This document shows positions 19,034 through 29,840 of a DNA stretch of 58,761 nt, piece by piece (position 1 is the stretch's first letter; every line of letters begins with the position of its first letter). The position numbers and the translations under genes are program-made. This DNA comes from Bowmanella yangjiangensis (GTDB taxonomy: Bacteria; Pseudomonadota; Gammaproteobacteria; Enterobacterales; Alteromonadaceae): positions 1-58,761 of the forward strand of contig NZ_JAFKCS010000001.1 in NCBI RefSeq assembly GCF_017255015.1. Direction: 5' to 3'. The notes beneath the pieces are model-generated. The model was not told the origin of the DNA. It saw nothing but the letters and a program-made list of their open reading frames with translations, and did no database searches.

Positions 19034-20478
19034 GTAGTACTGCCAATTATACGGTTCCGGAAATGCGCCGTATTAAACGCATTCATTTTATCGGCATAGG
19101 TGGTGCCGGTATGGGCGGTATTGCCGAAGTATTGCTGAACGAAGGTTATCAGATTTCGGGGTCTGACCTGGCTGCGAATGCCATGACCGGCCGACTTGAG
19201 GGCTTGGGCGCCACCGTATTTATTGGCCATCAGGCCAGTAATATCCAGGGCGTGGATGTGGTGGTGGTATCCAGTGCCATTGATACCCAAAACCCGGAAA
19301 TCAAGCTGGCCCGGGAAAAACGTATTCCGGTTATTCGCCGCGCTGAAATGCTCGCCGAGTTAATGCGTTTTCGACATGGTGTGGCTGTGGCCGGCACTCA
19401 TGGTAAAACCACTACTACCAGTCTGATATCTACTATTTTCGCCCATGGCGGCCAGGATCCAACTTTTGTTATTGGTGGTTTGCTCAACAGTGCCGGTACC
19501 AACGCCCGTTTAGGCAGTAGCCGATACCTTATTGCTGAAGCGGATGAAAGTGACGCGTCCTTCCTGCACCTGCAACCTATGGTGTCGGTGGTAACAAATA
19601 TCGAAGCAGATCATATGGATACCTACCAGGGTGACTTCCAAAAAATGGAAGACACCTACCTGGATTTCCTGCACAACCTGCCGTTTTATGGTCTGGCAGT
19701 CATGTGCGGCGATGACCCGGTGATCCGTAAATTGCTGCCTCGTGTCGGTCGCCAGTACCTGACTTACGGCTTTGGCGAGGGTATGGATTACCGCGCTGTT
19801 AATCTGACCCAGGGCTTTAACCACAGCTGCTTTACTGTAGAGCGTAAGCAGGGCGAATCCTTTGAGGTGAAACTGGGGCTGCCAGGTAAACACAACGTGC
19901 TAAATGCCTTAGCAGCTATCGCCGTGGCGTTGGAAGAAGGCATAGATCAGCACAAAGTAGTAGAAGCGCTGGCCTCCTTTGCTGGAATCGGTCGCCGGTT
20001 TGAATGCCTGGGTGAGTTTGACACAGGTAATGGCAATGTGGTGTTGGTAGACGACTACGGTCATCACCCTACCGAAGTGGAAGCCACCATTGCCACGGCG
20101 CGCAGTAATTGGCCGGACAAACGATTGATGATGGCTTATCAGCCACATCGTTATTCGCGTACCCGTGATCTTTACGAAGACTTCGTTCGTGTATTGTCAC
20201 AAGTAGATGTGTTGCTGTTGCTGGAAGTCTACTCAGCCGGTGAAGCGCCCATTGAAGGTGTCGACAGCAAAGCCCTGTGCCGCTCTATTCGTCAGCGTGG
20301 TCAGATTGAGCCGGTGTATGTTAGTCGCCCTGAAGAGTTGCCAGCCATACTGGCACCGTTGCTGCAAAATGATGATTTATTAATGACCCAGGGTGCCGGG
20401 AATATCGGCAAATTGGCCAAAGACCTGCAAAAAATGCAATTGAATATTGCCGCGATGAGCAAGGAGATTGGGGCATGA
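19030..20478 (+). CDS. murC: UDP-MurNAc:L-alanine ligase MurC
   Basis: First amino-acid ligase of the stem peptide. The longest frame starts at 19003, but I choose the ATG at 19030 because it forms the ATGA overlap with murG used throughout this operon and yields the usual N-terminus [20 protein letters not shown] (482 aa). The Rossmann motif [16 protein letters not shown] is followed by the P-loop [12 protein letters not shown] near residue 122. [14 protein letters not shown] and [11 protein letters not shown] are further Mur-ligase signatures. It overlaps ddlB by 4 bp. Confidence 0.96.
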   Translation: MSSTANYTVPEMRRIKRIHFIGIGGAGMGGIAEVLLNEGYQISGSDLAANAMTGRLEGLGATVFIGHQASNIQGVDVVVVSSAIDTQNPEIKLAREKRIPVIRRAEMLAELMRFRHGVAVAGTHGKTTTTSLISTIFAHGGQDPTFVIGGLLNSAGTNARLGSSRYLIAEADESDASFLHLQPMVSVVTNIEADHMDTYQGDFQKMEDTYLDFLHNLPFYGLAVMCGDDPVIRKLLPRVGRQYLTYGFGEGMDYRAVNLTQGFNHSCFTVERKQGESFEVKLGLPGKHNVLNALAAIAVALEEGIDQHKVVEALASFAGIGRRFECLGEFDTGNGNVVLVDDYGHHPTEVEATIATARSNWPDKRLMMAYQPHRYSRTRDLYEDFVRVLSQVDVLLLLEVYSAGEAPIEGVDSKALCRSIRQRGQIEPVYVSRPEELPAILAPLLQNDDLLMTQGAGNIGKLAKDLQKMQLNIAAMSKEIGA

Positions 20479-21407
20479 GCGTCGAGCGCTTCGGTAAAGT
20501 CGCGGTGTTGTTCGGCGGAACCTCCGCAGAGCGGGAGGTATCGCTGAAATCTGGACAGGCTGTATTGGACGCTTTGTTGGGGGCTGGTGTTGATGCCCAT
20601 GCCTTTGATCCTGCCAATGCCGAGCTTACCGAACTGGTTGCTGCAAAGTTTCAACGTGTGCTGATTATGTTGCATGGCCGTGGTGGTGAGGATGGTACCC
20701 TGCAAGGTGCCTTGCAACAGCTGGGTATTCCTTACACAGGCTCTGGTGTATTGGGTTCTGCATTGTGTATGGATAAGGTCCGCAGTAAATGGATCTGGCA
20801 GGCTCTGGGGCTACCTACGGCAGAATACCAAGTAGTTGATAAATCCAGCTTTAATGCGGATCTTTGCGGCGATATACTATCGCGCTTGGGAGGCATAGTG
20901 ATGGTCAAGCCGGCCAATGAAGGTTCGAGCATCGGCATGGCTAAGGTAAGTACAGCAACTGAGTTACAGGAGGCAGTGACTCAGGCGTTTCAGTTTGACC
21001 ATCAGGTATTGCTGGAAAGATTTATCACAGGCCAGGAATTTACTGTCAGTTTACTGGGCGATAACACGCTACCATCCATTCGGATGCAAACCCCCCGCAC
21101 TTTCTATGACTATGAGGCAAAGTATCAGTCCGACACGACTCAGTACTTCTGTCCTAGTGGTTTGGACGGTCAACGTGAGACGCAATTGGGTGAACTGGCC
21201 CGCCAGGCCTTTGCTGCGCTAGGCGGTAGTGGCTGGGGGCGTGTGGATTTTATGCAGGATAAGGATGGCCAATTTTATCTGCTGGAGGCCAACACCGTAC
21301 CTGGTATGACCCAGAAAAGCTTGGTGCCTATGGCGGCTAAGCAAGCAGGTATGAGCTTTACAGAATTGGCGTTGGAAGTCCTGGCGACCTCGGAGGTCCG
21401 CCGGTGA
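20475..21407 (+). CDS. ddlB: D-alanine--D-alanine ligase B
   Basis: ATP-grasp enzyme that makes D-Ala-D-Ala for MurF. At 310 aa it is close to E. coli DdlB (306). Motifs are [17 protein letters not shown] at the N-terminus, [15 protein letters not shown], the ATP-binding [14 protein letters not shown] loop, and the C-terminal [16 protein letters not shown] that includes metal and substrate ligands. It overlaps murC by ATGA and ftsQ by GTGA. Confidence 0.97.
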   Translation: MSVERFGKVAVLFGGTSAEREVSLKSGQAVLDALLGAGVDAHAFDPANAELTELVAAKFQRVLIMLHGRGGEDGTLQGALQQLGIPYTGSGVLGSALCMDKVRSKWIWQALGLPTAEYQVVDKSSFNADLCGDILSRLGGIVMVKPANEGSSIGMAKVSTATELQEAVTQAFQFDHQVLLERFITGQEFTVSLLGDNTLPSIRMQTPRTFYDYEAKYQSDTTQYFCPSGLDGQRETQLGELARQAFAALGGSGWGRVDFMQDKDGQFYLLEANTVPGMTQKSLVPMAAKQAGMSFTELALEVLATSEVRR

Positions 21408-22153
21408 ATGAATTGCAAGTTCTACCAGAGCCGGCCCGAGGGCCACAACTGTGGTGGGGCTTGCTGTTTTTGGTTTTGGTACTTAGCGGCCTGGTGTATG
21501 GCGCCTACAGCATTAATGCCTGGCTGGATGATGAGCAACAGTTACCGGTAAGGGATATCCGGGTATCAGGTGACTTGAAGTATCTGGTTAAAGCCGACGT
21601 AGAGCAGGCAATTAGAGGAAACCAACCAGGCAGTTTTTTTGAGTTGGACATTCAGCGAGCCTTAAAGGATATCGAAGCGCTGCCATGGGTATACCGGGCG
21701 TCTATTCGTAAGGAATGGCCCAATAATCTGCATGTTCATGTGGTTGAACAGCAGGCTGCGGCAAGCTGGAACGGTGATATGTTGCTGAATACCCAAGGGG
21801 GAACCTTCAGCGCTGTGTCGCCAGAAGGCGTTACGCTGCCCAAATTGTTCGGACCTGAAGGCAGCGAGCAGACTGCTTTGCAAGGATACAGGGCGATGCA
21901 GGCACTGTTGTTACGCTCAGGTGTGCAGGTTGAAGAGCTGGTCTTGAGTGAACGCTTTGCCTGGAATCTGCGTCTGAATAACGGCTTGCGGCTAAATCTG
22001 GGACGCGACGAGTTTATCGATAGATTACAGCGGTTTGTGGATATTTATCCGTTACTGCAAAAAGATCAGCGACAGCCTGAGTATGTAGATTTGCGCTATG
22101 ACACAGGTTTGGCGGTAGGGTGGAAAAGCACTGATGTGCAAAAGCCCGGTTAG
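21404..22153 (+). CDS. ftsQ: Cell division protein FtsQ
   Basis: Bitopic divisome scaffold of the FtsQLB complex, 249 aa. It begins with GTG on the GTGA overlap with ddlB; the nearby ATG at 21408 is out of frame. One transmembrane helix (LWWGLLFLVLVLSGLVYGAY, about 16-35) is followed by a POTRA domain (LPVRDIRVSGDLKYLVKADV) and the beta domain with WPNNLHVHVVEQQAAASWN and the family-typical VDLRYDTGLAVGWK end. Last gene of the tightly overlapped part; a 92-bp gap follows. Confidence 0.96.
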   Translation: MNELQVLPEPARGPQLWWGLLFLVLVLSGLVYGAYSINAWLDDEQQLPVRDIRVSGDLKYLVKADVEQAIRGNQPGSFFELDIQRALKDIEALPWVYRASIRKEWPNNLHVHVVEQQAAASWNGDMLLNTQGGTFSAVSPEGVTLPKLFGPEGSEQTALQGYRAMQALLLRSGVQVEELVLSERFAWNLRLNNGLRLNLGRDEFIDRLQRFVDIYPLLQKDQRQPEYVDLRYDTGLAVGWKSTDVQKPG

Positions 22154-22245
22154 TCAGGGTACGCATGCACTTTGATTTAACAAATAAAAGCCAGTCATTG
22201 GCAAGAATGACAGATTTATAAACAGATAAAACAGCGGACAGCATA

Positions 22246-23493
22246 GTGAGAATGAACATGCCGGTGGCAAAGGTAACAGATCGGAATTTGATTGTAGGTC
22301 TGGATATAGGTACCAGTACTGTTAAAGCAGTCGTTGGCGAAGTGCTGGACGACGGCGGCATCAGTATCGTTGGTGTGGGTACCCATATGGCCAGAGGCAT
22401 GGACAAGGGTGGCGTGAACGATTTGAACCTGGTTGTGCAGTCCGTGCAAAGTGCCATTAATGAAATGGAGCTGATGGCGGATTGCCGTGTTTCCTCTGTG
22501 TATATGGCGATTTCTGGAAGACATGTGCAATGTCAGAATGAGAGCGGCATGGTGCCGATCAACAATAAAGAAGTCACCCAGGAAGATGTGGATAACGTTA
22601 TCCACGCTGCGCGTAGCGTGCCCATTGCCGCTGAACGCCGTCTGCTACATGTATTGCCGCAGGAATTTACTATTGATGTGCAGGAAGGGATTAAAAACCC
22701 GGTGGGCATGTCGGGCGTTCGTATGGAAGCCGAGGCGCATATCATCACATGCGCAGATGACATGGCCAAAAACCTGGTTAAGTGTGTGGAGCGATGTGGG
22801 CTGAGTTCTGACCAATTGATTTTTTCCGCATTGGCGTCCAGCTATGCCGTAGTGACTGAAGACGAGAAAGAACTTGGGGTCTGCGTGGTGGATATCGGTG
22901 GTGGCACTATCGATATCGTTATTTACACCGATGGCGCAATTCGCCATACCGCCGTGATCCCGGTGGCTGGAAATCAGATTACCAGTGATATTGCCAAAAT
23001 TTTCCGTACCCCTATCAGTCATGCGGAAGAAATAAAGATTAATTATGCCTGTGCTCTGAAAAACATGGTCAGCATGGAAGAAAGCATAGAAGTGCCAAGT
23101 GTCGGGGGCCGCCCTTCAAGAGCGATGTCCAGACATACTCTGGCAGAGGTGATAGAGCCCAGATATCAGGAACTTTTTGAATTGGTTCATGACCAGATTC
23201 GTTCCAGTGGGCTGGAAGAGCAGATTGCTGCGGGAATAGTGTTAACTGGCGGTACCGCAAAAATGGAAGGTGCCGTGGAGTTTGCCGAAGAGTTATTCCA
23301 AATGCCGGTCAGAGTGGGAAGACCGTTAAATGTAAAAGGATTGTCGGAGTATGTTGAGGATTCAACCTTTGCCACCGTCGTAGGGCTGTTGCAATACGCC
23401 AAAGACCATATGCGAGCCAAGCAACTGGCTAAGCAGAAGTCAGCAGAAGGTATTTGGCAGAGAATTCAAAGCTGGTTCAAGGGCGAGTTTTAA
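22246..23493 (+). CDS. ftsA: Cell division protein FtsA
   Basis: Actin-like ATPase that tethers FtsZ to the membrane. The frame opens GTG AGA ATG AAC ATG; any of the three codons (22246, 22252, 22258) could be the start, and no ribosome-binding site decides it. About 415 aa. The phosphate-1 motif is LIVGLDIGTSTVKAVVGEV, phosphate-2 is VVDIGGGTIDIVIY, and the adenosine loop is AGIVLTGGTAKMEG. The C-terminal amphipathic membrane-targeting helix WQRIQSWFKGEF is present. The 92-bp gap upstream includes a small hairpin, GTCATT/AATGAC (22194-22211). Confidence 0.96.
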   Translation: MRMNMPVAKVTDRNLIVGLDIGTSTVKAVVGEVLDDGGISIVGVGTHMARGMDKGGVNDLNLVVQSVQSAINEMELMADCRVSSVYMAISGRHVQCQNESGMVPINNKEVTQEDVDNVIHAARSVPIAAERRLLHVLPQEFTIDVQEGIKNPVGMSGVRMEAEAHIITCADDMAKNLVKCVERCGLSSDQLIFSALASSYAVVTEDEKELGVCVVDIGGGTIDIVIYTDGAIRHTAVIPVAGNQITSDIAKIFRTPISHAEEIKINYACALKNMVSMEESIEVPSVGGRPSRAMSRHTLAEVIEPRYQELFELVHDQIRSSGLEEQIAAGIVLTGGTAKMEGAVEFAEELFQMPVRVGRPLNVKGLSEYVEDSTFATVVGLLQYAKDHMRAKQLAKQKSAEGIWQRIQSWFKGEF

Positions 23494-23519
23494 GAAAGAT
23501 AGAAATAATGTCTAGCGGG

Positions 23520-23544
23520 GTGCGGTTAACGCCAAGGACCGCAC
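23520..23544 (+). repeat. Hairpin in the ftsA-ftsZ leader
   Basis: GTGCGGT (23520-23526) pairs with ACCGCAC (23538-23544) around an 11-nt loop. It ends 29 bp before the ftsZ ATG. No T-run follows, so it is not a Rho-independent terminator. It may stabilise processed ftsZ mRNA or influence its translation. Confidence 0.55.
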
Positions 23545-23573
23545 GTTGTTAAACAAAAAACCGGAGAGAAAAC

Positions 23574-24755
23574 ATGTTTGAGTTAATGGATAGCCACGGC
23601 GATGAAGCCGTAATCAAAGTCATCGGTGTTGGTGGTGGCGGTGGTAACGCCGTCGATCACATGGTGTCGCACAATATTGAAGGTGTGGAATTCATCGCTG
23701 TTAATACTGATGCTCAGGTACTGCGCAGTTCCAAAGCCAATGTCACCCTGCAGATTGGTTCAAGTGTTACCAAAGGCTTGGGTGCAGGTGCCAACCCTAT
23801 GGTCGGCCGTCAGGCTGCCGAGGAAGATGGTGAGACCATTCGTCAAAGTCTGGAAGGTGCTGACATGGTATTCATCACTGCAGGCATGGGTGGTGGTACA
23901 GGTACCGGCGCTGCACCTGAGGTGGCACGTATTGCCAAAGAAATGGGCATTCTGACCGTAGCTGTTGTGACAAAGCCTTTCCCTTTCGAAGGGCGTAAGC
24001 GTATTGAATATGCAGATCAAGGGATCCAGGAGTTGTCCAAGTATGTGGATTCATTGATCACTATTCCCAACGAAAAGCTGCTGAAAGTCATGGGACGCGG
24101 TACACCACTGTTAAAAGCGTTCAGTGCCGCTAACGATGTACTGCGTGGCGCGGTTCAGGGGATTGCCGAGTTAATTACCCGCCCAGGCCTTATCAACGTC
24201 GACTTTGCGGACGTACGCACGGTAATGTCTGAAATGGGCAAAGCCATGATGGGTAGTGGTACAGCAACGGGCGAAGATCGTGCAGAAGAAGCGGCCGAAG
24301 CGGCAATCGCCAGCCCTTTGCTGGAAGATATCGATCTGTCAGGTGCACGCGGTATTTTGGTCAACATTACTGCAGGTCCTGACTTTGCTATCGATGAGTT
24401 CGAGACTGTGGGTAATGCCGTGAAAGCCTTCGCGTCAGAAAATGCTACTGTGGTAGTGGGAACTGTTATCGACATGGAGATGTCAGACGAACTGCGCGTT
24501 ACTGTGGTTGCCACGGGTATTGGTGCTGACCGCAAGCCAGAAATTTCGCTGGTCAGTAATCGTCAGCAAAGTGCAACTAATCGCTATATGCCTGAACCTA
24601 ATGATTTTAAATTGAGTCCGGCAGAAGGGACTGGTGAGAGAGTCACCACCATGCGTGAACCTGCACGAGCGCACAATGTAGAAGAGAAACCCGAGTCTAA
24701 TAACGACCTGGAATATTTAGATATACCAGCGTTTTTGCGTAAGCAAGCGGACTAA
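23574..24755 (+). CDS. ftsZ: Cell division protein FtsZ
   Basis: Tubulin-like GTPase that forms the Z ring, 393 aa. [16 protein letters not shown] is the nucleotide-binding N-terminal block, [13 protein letters not shown] the tubulin signature, and the T7 region sits around [16 protein letters not shown] short variable linker leads to the conserved C-terminal peptide [15 protein letters not shown] that binds FtsA, ZipA and ZapD. GGAGAG lies upstream of the ATG. ZapD is also encoded in this window. Confidence 0.98.
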   Translation: MFELMDSHGDEAVIKVIGVGGGGGNAVDHMVSHNIEGVEFIAVNTDAQVLRSSKANVTLQIGSSVTKGLGAGANPMVGRQAAEEDGETIRQSLEGADMVFITAGMGGGTGTGAAPEVARIAKEMGILTVAVVTKPFPFEGRKRIEYADQGIQELSKYVDSLITIPNEKLLKVMGRGTPLLKAFSAANDVLRGAVQGIAELITRPGLINVDFADVRTVMSEMGKAMMGSGTATGEDRAEEAAEAAIASPLLEDIDLSGARGILVNITAGPDFAIDEFETVGNAVKAFASENATVVVGTVIDMEMSDELRVTVVATGIGADRKPEISLVSNRQQSATNRYMPEPNDFKLSPAEGTGERVTTMREPARAHNVEEKPESNNDLEYLDIPAFLRKQAD

Positions 24756-24792
24756 CAATAGCAGAAAGGGTAGTCATAAAACTGTCATTTGT

Positions 24793-24824
24793 GGCAAGAA
24801 GTCTTTGCATTTCTTGGTCTTGCC
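24793..24824. repeat. Nested inverted repeats between ftsZ and lpxC
   Basis: GGCAAGA (24793-24799) can pair with TCTTGCC (24818-24824), and CAAGAA (24795-24800) alternatively with TTCTTG (24811-24816). No T-run follows, so I do not call it a terminator. It lies just upstream of the lpxC promoter. Confidence 0.4.
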
Positions 24825-24837
24825 TACACTTGATGTT

Positions 24838-24866
24838 TTGACAATTGGTGGTCTAACCACTAAAAT
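24838..24866 (+). promoter_or_regulatory. lpxC promoter (sigma-70)
   Basis: A perfect -35 TTGACA (24838-24843), a 17-bp spacer and TAAAAT (24861-24866, 5/6). The predicted start is about 24873, leaving a short leader of roughly 37 nt before the lpxC ATG. This near-consensus promoter should make lpxC independent of the dcw operon. Confidence 0.85.
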
Positions 24867-24909
24867 GCCGGCCCTTTTGAGTTTTGGTTAATTGTTGAGC
24901 TAAGGCGAG

Positions 24910-25824
24910 ATGATCAAACAACGTACCCTTAAACAGTCAGTGCAGGTGACAGGAATTGGTCTGCACAAAGGTGATAAGGTCACTATGACTCTCCGGCCCG
25001 CGCCTGTGAACACGGGGATCCTGTTCCGTCGCGTAGACCTAGAGCCTTATGTGGACATTCCATCCCGTGCTGATGCCGTCGGGGATACGATGCTCTGTAC
25101 TTGTCTTAGCAATCAGGATGGCGCCAGCATTTCTACCGTAGAGCATTTAGCCTCTGCGCTTGCTGGTCTTGGTATTGACAACATTATTGTTGAAGTCGAT
25201 GCCAATGAATTGCCAATTATGGATGGTAGTGCGAGCCCTTTTATTTTCCTGCTGCAATCAGCAGGTATAGAGGAGCAAGGCGCAGCGAAGAAATTCATCC
25301 GCGTAACCAAAACGGTTCGTGTCGAAGATGGCGATAAATGGGCAGAACTTCGCCCTTATGATGGTTTTCGTGTGGACTTTCGCATTGATTTCGAACACCC
25401 GGTCATCAGTCAGACTCGTCAACATTTGGTGATGGACTTTGATACGGCGTCTTATATTGACGAAGTCAGCCGGGCCAGAACCTTTGGCTTTATGAAAGAT
25501 CTCGAGTACATGCACGCCCACAACTTGGCGTTGGGTGGCAGCATGGAAAATGCTGTAGCGTTGGACGAGTATCGCGTGCTTAACCACGAAGGACTGCGCT
25601 ACGAAGACGAGTTTCTCAAGCATAAAATTCTGGATGCTATTGGTGACCTGTATTTAGGCGGACACAGCATTATTGGCGAGCTTTGCGCATACAAAACCGG
25701 GCACGGATTGAACAACAAACTATTGAATAAGTTGTTGGCCATGAAGGATTGCTGGGAATTTGTCAGCTACGAATCGGAAGAAAAAATGCCTATTCGATTC
25801 GGGGCGCCATTGTTGGCGAACTAG
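24910..25824 (+). CDS. lpxC: UDP-3-O-acyl-N-acetylglucosamine deacetylase LpxC
   Basis: Zinc deacetylase that catalyses the committed step of lipid A synthesis, 304 aa (E. coli 305). The zinc ligand H79 lies in [17 protein letters not shown]. The second zinc cluster lies in [15 protein letters not shown], and the catalytic histidine in [13 protein letters not shown]. In E. coli LpxC is degraded by FtsH through a C-terminal tail; here the tail is RFGAPLLAN, which ends in apolar residues and might serve likewise. It has its own promoter and terminator. Confidence 0.97.
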   Translation: MIKQRTLKQSVQVTGIGLHKGDKVTMTLRPAPVNTGILFRRVDLEPYVDIPSRADAVGDTMLCTCLSNQDGASISTVEHLASALAGLGIDNIIVEVDANELPIMDGSASPFIFLLQSAGIEEQGAAKKFIRVTKTVRVEDGDKWAELRPYDGFRVDFRIDFEHPVISQTRQHLVMDFDTASYIDEVSRARTFGFMKDLEYMHAHNLALGGSMENAVALDEYRVLNHEGLRYEDEFLKHKILDAIGDLYLGGHSIIGELCAYKTGHGLNNKLLNKLLAMKDCWEFVSYESEEKMPIRFGAPLLAN

Positions 25825-25838
25825 CCATTTATAGATAG

Positions 25839-25870
25839 AAAAATGCCGCAACTGCGGCATTTTTGTTTTT
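25839..25870 (+). terminator. Rho-independent terminator of lpxC
   Basis: GCCGC (25845-25849), loop AACT and GCGGC (25854-25858), flanked by AAAAAT and ATTTTTGTTTTT. It is a standard hairpin plus U-tract, 15 bp after the stop codon. Confidence 0.92.
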
Positions 25871-26057
25871 AACCCCTTGGCTGTGGATACCAGTGAGATG
25901 ACTAACTGGCTTGTTCAATGCATAGGACTAAGTTGAAAACGAAAAAATTGACGTTTGATAGATTATTCCTGGTTATGGTTCTGAATTCGTCTATTAGCTT
26001 TTTTTTAACCTTGAGTCGGTTTAGAATCGGTCGACGCCGCAGTGAGTAAGAGATCCG

Positions 26058-26972
26058 ATGAGTTTAACCCTAGTAGTCAGAAGCAAAAAGGTGCGCTTTC
26101 GATATAGCCTATCGAAGCGGCAGTTGGGTGCCGCTTTGGCGGTCACACTTGGGCTGACCCTGATTGCTGGTCGCTCTACTCAGGATCCTGCCGAAGCACA
26201 GGCCCGGGTTGCGTATACGCAAACCGGGTTAATAAAACAAAAAGAAGAAGTTGAACTTCTCAAGGAAACCACCCAGCAGCAACTTACTGGTATGTTGATG
26301 AAGCTGGGCGAAGTGCAAGGGCAATTACATCGTCTGAATGCGCTGGGCGAGCGCCTGGCGAACGAGTCGGGCCTTAACAGCGAAGAATTTAACTTCTCAG
26401 AACTACCTGCTGTCGGTGGCCCTGCTCAGGACCTGGTGGAAACTCAAGTGCAGGCCGCCAGTGATGTAATGTTTCAAATCGATCAAATGCTGGCGCAACT
26501 AGACGGTAAAGCCAAGCAACTTCAAGCCCTTGAATCTATCTTGCTTAATCACCATATTGAAGCTCAGAGCTATCTTGCTGGTAGACCGATTAACAGTGGT
26601 TGGTTGTCTTCTTACTACGGCGTACGTAAAGATCCGTTCTCCGGAATGCCCGCCATGCATAAAGGATTAGACTTCGCTGGCCAGGAAGGTGATGAAGTGG
26701 TGGCAACAGGAGCCGGGTTAGTAACCTGGGCCGGTGAACGCTATGGCTACGGTAATCTGGTCGAAATTGAACATGGTAACGGGTTGGTAACTCGTTATGG
26801 GCATAACAAAGACCTGGAAGTGAAAGTCGGTGATGTGGTGACCAAAGGGCAAACTATTGCCATTATGGGCAGTACAGGACGCTCTACCGGCGCTCATGTG
26901 CATTATGAAGTGATGCAACATGGCAGACAGATAGACCCATTGCCCTTTGTCTATCGTAAGTCTCAGGGATAA
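26058..26972 (+). CDS. M23 family peptidase (LytM domain), membrane-anchored
   Basis: A probable periplasmic peptidoglycan endopeptidase, or a LytM-type activator of amidases, 304 aa. After a basic N-terminus there is one hydrophobic helix (LGAALAVTLGLTLIAG, about 23-38). A long coiled-coil region (about 50-165) is followed by a C-terminal LytM domain. The metal-binding motifs HKGLDF (HxxxD) and GAHVHYEV (HxH) are both present, so it may be catalytically competent, unlike EnvC/NlpD. It occupies the place where E. coli has secM, between lpxC and secA, with a hairpin after its stop codon. I found no SecM-like arrest motif near its end. Confidence 0.88.
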   Translation: MSLTLVVRSKKVRFRYSLSKRQLGAALAVTLGLTLIAGRSTQDPAEAQARVAYTQTGLIKQKEEVELLKETTQQQLTGMLMKLGEVQGQLHRLNALGERLANESGLNSEEFNFSELPAVGGPAQDLVETQVQAASDVMFQIDQMLAQLDGKAKQLQALESILLNHHIEAQSYLAGRPINSGWLSSYYGVRKDPFSGMPAMHKGLDFAGQEGDEVVATGAGLVTWAGERYGYGNLVEIEHGNGLVTRYGHNKDLEVKVGDVVTKGQTIAIMGSTGRSTGAHVHYEVMQHGRQIDPLPFVYRKSQG

Positions 26973-27035
26973 CCCTGACGATACCGGAGTAGGCCTGACT
27001 TACTCTTATAGGATTTTCCTGATCCTCATAAGCTG

Positions 27036-27078
27036 CAATCGGCAGAGGGTGATACAGCCCGAGGCCGATTGTTTTGTT
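27036..27078 (+). terminator. Inverted repeat with T-rich tail between the M23 gene and secA
   Basis: CAATCGGC (27036-27043) pairs with GCCGATTG (27064-27071), with GGG/CCC able to pair inside the loop, followed by TTTTGTTTGG. It looks like a weak terminator or attenuator 36 bp before the secA start codon, so it could modulate read-through into secA. Confidence 0.6.
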
Positions 27079-27114
27079 TGGAATTAGATTAAAAGAATTG
27101 GAAGCCGTTGAAGC

Positions 27115-29808
27115 ATGTTTTCAAGTATCCTCACGAAAATTTTTGGTAGCCGAAACGAACGCACGCTGAAGAAACTGGGCAAGGTCGTTGAGCAGATTAA
27201 CCAGTTGGAAGCCGAATACGAAGGCCTCAGCGATGAGCAGTTAAAGCACAAGACCAGTGAGTTCAAAGAGCGGCTGGAAAAGGGCGAGACCACTAACGAT
27301 ATTCTACCTGAGGCATTCGCGGTAGTCCGGGAAGCCAGTAAACGCGTATTTGGTATGCGTCATTTTGACGTGCAGATGATTGGCGGTATGGTGCTGCAGG
27401 AAGGCCAGATTGCCGAAATGCGTACCGGGGAAGGTAAAACGCTGACAGGTACCTTGAGTTCTTACCTGAATGCAGTAACTGGCAAAGGCGTACATGTTAT
27501 TACCGTGAACGACTACCTGGCTCGCCGGGATGCGGACTGGAGCCGTCCCTTATTTGAATTCCTGGGGCTGACCGTTGGTTGTAATGTGCCGGGCATGAGC
27601 CACGATCAAAAGCGTGAGGCATACGCCGCTGATATTACTTACGGCACCAATAACGAGTTTGGTTTTGACTATTTGCGTGACAATATGGCTTTCCGCCCGG
27701 AAGACCGTGTGCAGCGCCCATTACATTATGCTGTAGTGGATGAAGTTGACTCTATCCTGATTGACGAAGCCCGTACCCCGCTGATTATCTCTGGCCAGGC
27801 CGAAGACAGTTCAGAGATGTATAAGCGTATCAATGCCATTATTCCTGAACTAAAGCTGCAGGAAAAAGAAGATGAAGAAGGCCAGGAAGGCGACGGTGAC
27901 TTCACTATTGATGAGAAGGCCAAGCAGATCCACCTTACCGAACGTGGTCAGGTAAGGATCGAAGAAATCATGCATAAATATGAGCTGCTACCCGAGGGGG
28001 AGTCCCTGTATGCAGCCGGCAATATTTCCCTGATGCATCACGTCAATGCGGCACTTCGTGCGCACAAGTTGTTCCATCGTGACGTAGATTACATCGTCAA
28101 GGATGGGGAAATTGTCATTGTTGATGAGCACACGGGCCGCACGATGGAAGGTCGTCGTTGGTCTGAAGGTCTGCACCAAGCTGTGGAAGCCAAAGAAGGG
28201 GTGCGAATTCAACACGAAAACCAGACACTGGCCTCTATTACTTTCCAGAATTACTTCCGCTTGTATGACAAGCTGGCGGGTATGACAGGTACGGCTGATA
28301 CAGAAGCAGCTGAATTCCAGCAAATCTATGGTTTGGATACTGTGGTGATCCCCACTAACAAGCCGATGATTCGTGATGACCGTGCGGATTTGATTTACCT
28401 GACAGCGGAAGAAAAGTACGAAGCTATTATTGCTGACATTAAAGACAACGTAGAAAAAGGCCGCCCGGTTCTGGTTGGTACGGTGTCTATCGAAAACTCT
28501 GAATTGCTGTCAAATGTACTTAAAAAGGGCAAGATCCCGCACAAAGTACTGAATGCCAAGTTCCACGCTCAGGAAGCCGACATTATTGCCCAGGCGGGGC
28601 GCCCTGGTGCGGTAACTATTGCTACAAACATGGCGGGCCGTGGTACCGATATCGTGCTTGGCGGTAACTGGCAGGCGGAGCTGGATAAGATTAACGATCC
28701 TAAACCTGGCACGGTTGAAAAAATAAAAGCCGAGTGGCAGGAACAGCATGACAAAGTGATAGCTGCCGGTGGCTTGCATATTATCGGTACCGAACGTCAC
28801 GAATCCCGACGTATCGACAACCAGTTGCGTGGCCGTGCAGGTCGTCAGGGTGACCCGGGGTCTTCACGATTCTACTTGTCGCTGCAAGATTCGCTGATGC
28901 GTATTTTTGCCTCAGAGCGTATGGCTAATATGATGAAGCGCCTGGGTATGGAACGTGGGGAGGCTATCGAGCACCCATGGGTGACCAAGGCGATTGAGAA
29001 CGCGCAGCGTAAGGTTGAACAGCGTAACTTCGACATACGTAAGCAATTGCTTGAGTATGATGATGTAGCCAATGATCAGCGTAAAGTTATCTATGAACAG
29101 CGCAATAGCCTGCTGGACGAAGGCGACATCAGCGGTACCATTGAAGCCATTCGTCATGACGTAGTGGAGGAAACCATCAGCCAGTTCATTCCGCCTCAGT
29201 CACTGGCTGAAATGTGGGATGTGTCCGGTCTGGAAGAACGCATTAAAGCCGATTATCTAATCGATCTGCCCATTCAGACCTGGTTGGATGAAGACGACAA
29301 GTTGTTTGAAGAAACCTTGCGAGAGCGGATTCACGAGCATGTGAACGCTGCCTATAAAGCCAAGGAAGAAATGGTTGGTGCCCCCGTACTGCGTCAGTTT
29401 GAAAAAGCCATTATGTTGCAAAGCCTGGACAGTCACTGGAAGGAGCATTTGGCGGCGATGGATCATCTGCGTCAAGGCATTCATTTGCGTGGTTATGCGC
29501 AAAAGAACCCTAAACAGGAATATAAGCGCGAGTCTTTCGAGCTGTTTGCCCAAATGCTGGATAATCTGAAAGCCGAGGTGGTTAACGTTCTGAGTAAAGT
29601 GCAGGTGCGTGCTGAATCCGACGTTGAAGCGGTGGAAGAACAGCGTCGTCGCGAAGAAGAAGCGATGCGTCTGCGTATGAAAGCGCAGCATGAGTCAATG
29701 TCTCAAACTCAGGTCGAAGAGCGTGAAGGACCTAAGGTTGGGCGAAATGATCCTTGCCCTTGTGGTTCAGGTAAAAAGTACAAGCAATGCCACGGTAAGC
29801 TGTCATAA
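27115..29808 (+). CDS. secA: Preprotein translocase ATPase SecA
   Basis: Motor ATPase that drives proteins through SecYEG, 897 aa (E. coli 901). The Walker A block is [32 protein letters not shown] carries the DEAD-like Walker [16 protein letters not shown] and [20 protein letters not shown] are helicase motifs of NBD2. The zinc-binding SEC-C tail is [14 protein letters not shown], preceded by a charged linker. It lies between the M23 gene and mutT with a terminator after it. Confidence 0.98.
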   Translation: MFSSILTKIFGSRNERTLKKLGKVVEQINQLEAEYEGLSDEQLKHKTSEFKERLEKGETTNDILPEAFAVVREASKRVFGMRHFDVQMIGGMVLQEGQIAEMRTGEGKTLTGTLSSYLNAVTGKGVHVITVNDYLARRDADWSRPLFEFLGLTVGCNVPGMSHDQKREAYAADITYGTNNEFGFDYLRDNMAFRPEDRVQRPLHYAVVDEVDSILIDEARTPLIISGQAEDSSEMYKRINAIIPELKLQEKEDEEGQEGDGDFTIDEKAKQIHLTERGQVRIEEIMHKYELLPEGESLYAAGNISLMHHVNAALRAHKLFHRDVDYIVKDGEIVIVDEHTGRTMEGRRWSEGLHQAVEAKEGVRIQHENQTLASITFQNYFRLYDKLAGMTGTADTEAAEFQQIYGLDTVVIPTNKPMIRDDRADLIYLTAEEKYEAIIADIKDNVEKGRPVLVGTVSIENSELLSNVLKKGKIPHKVLNAKFHAQEADIIAQAGRPGAVTIATNMAGRGTDIVLGGNWQAELDKINDPKPGTVEKIKAEWQEQHDKVIAAGGLHIIGTERHESRRIDNQLRGRAGRQGDPGSSRFYLSLQDSLMRIFASERMANMMKRLGMERGEAIEHPWVTKAIENAQRKVEQRNFDIRKQLLEYDDVANDQRKVIYEQRNSLLDEGDISGTIEAIRHDVVEETISQFIPPQSLAEMWDVSGLEERIKADYLIDLPIQTWLDEDDKLFEETLRERIHEHVNAAYKAKEEMVGAPVLRQFEKAIMLQSLDSHWKEHLAAMDHLRQGIHLRGYAQKNPKQEYKRESFELFAQMLDNLKAEVVNVLSKVQVRAESDVEAVEEQRRREEEAMRLRMKAQHESMSQTQVEEREGPKVGRNDPCPCGSGKKYKQCHGKLS

Positions 29809-29840
29809 GCCTGCAAGCTTAAGCATCTGAAAATGTTAAC

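Noticed and set aside
24793-24824. Terminator between ftsZ and lpxC
   Set aside because: Inverted repeats are present but no T-run follows, so it is listed only as a repeat.
26900-27114. SecM-like arrest peptide before secA
   Set aside because: No FxxxxWIxxxxGIRAGP-like motif occurs at the end of the M23 protein or in a separate small frame.
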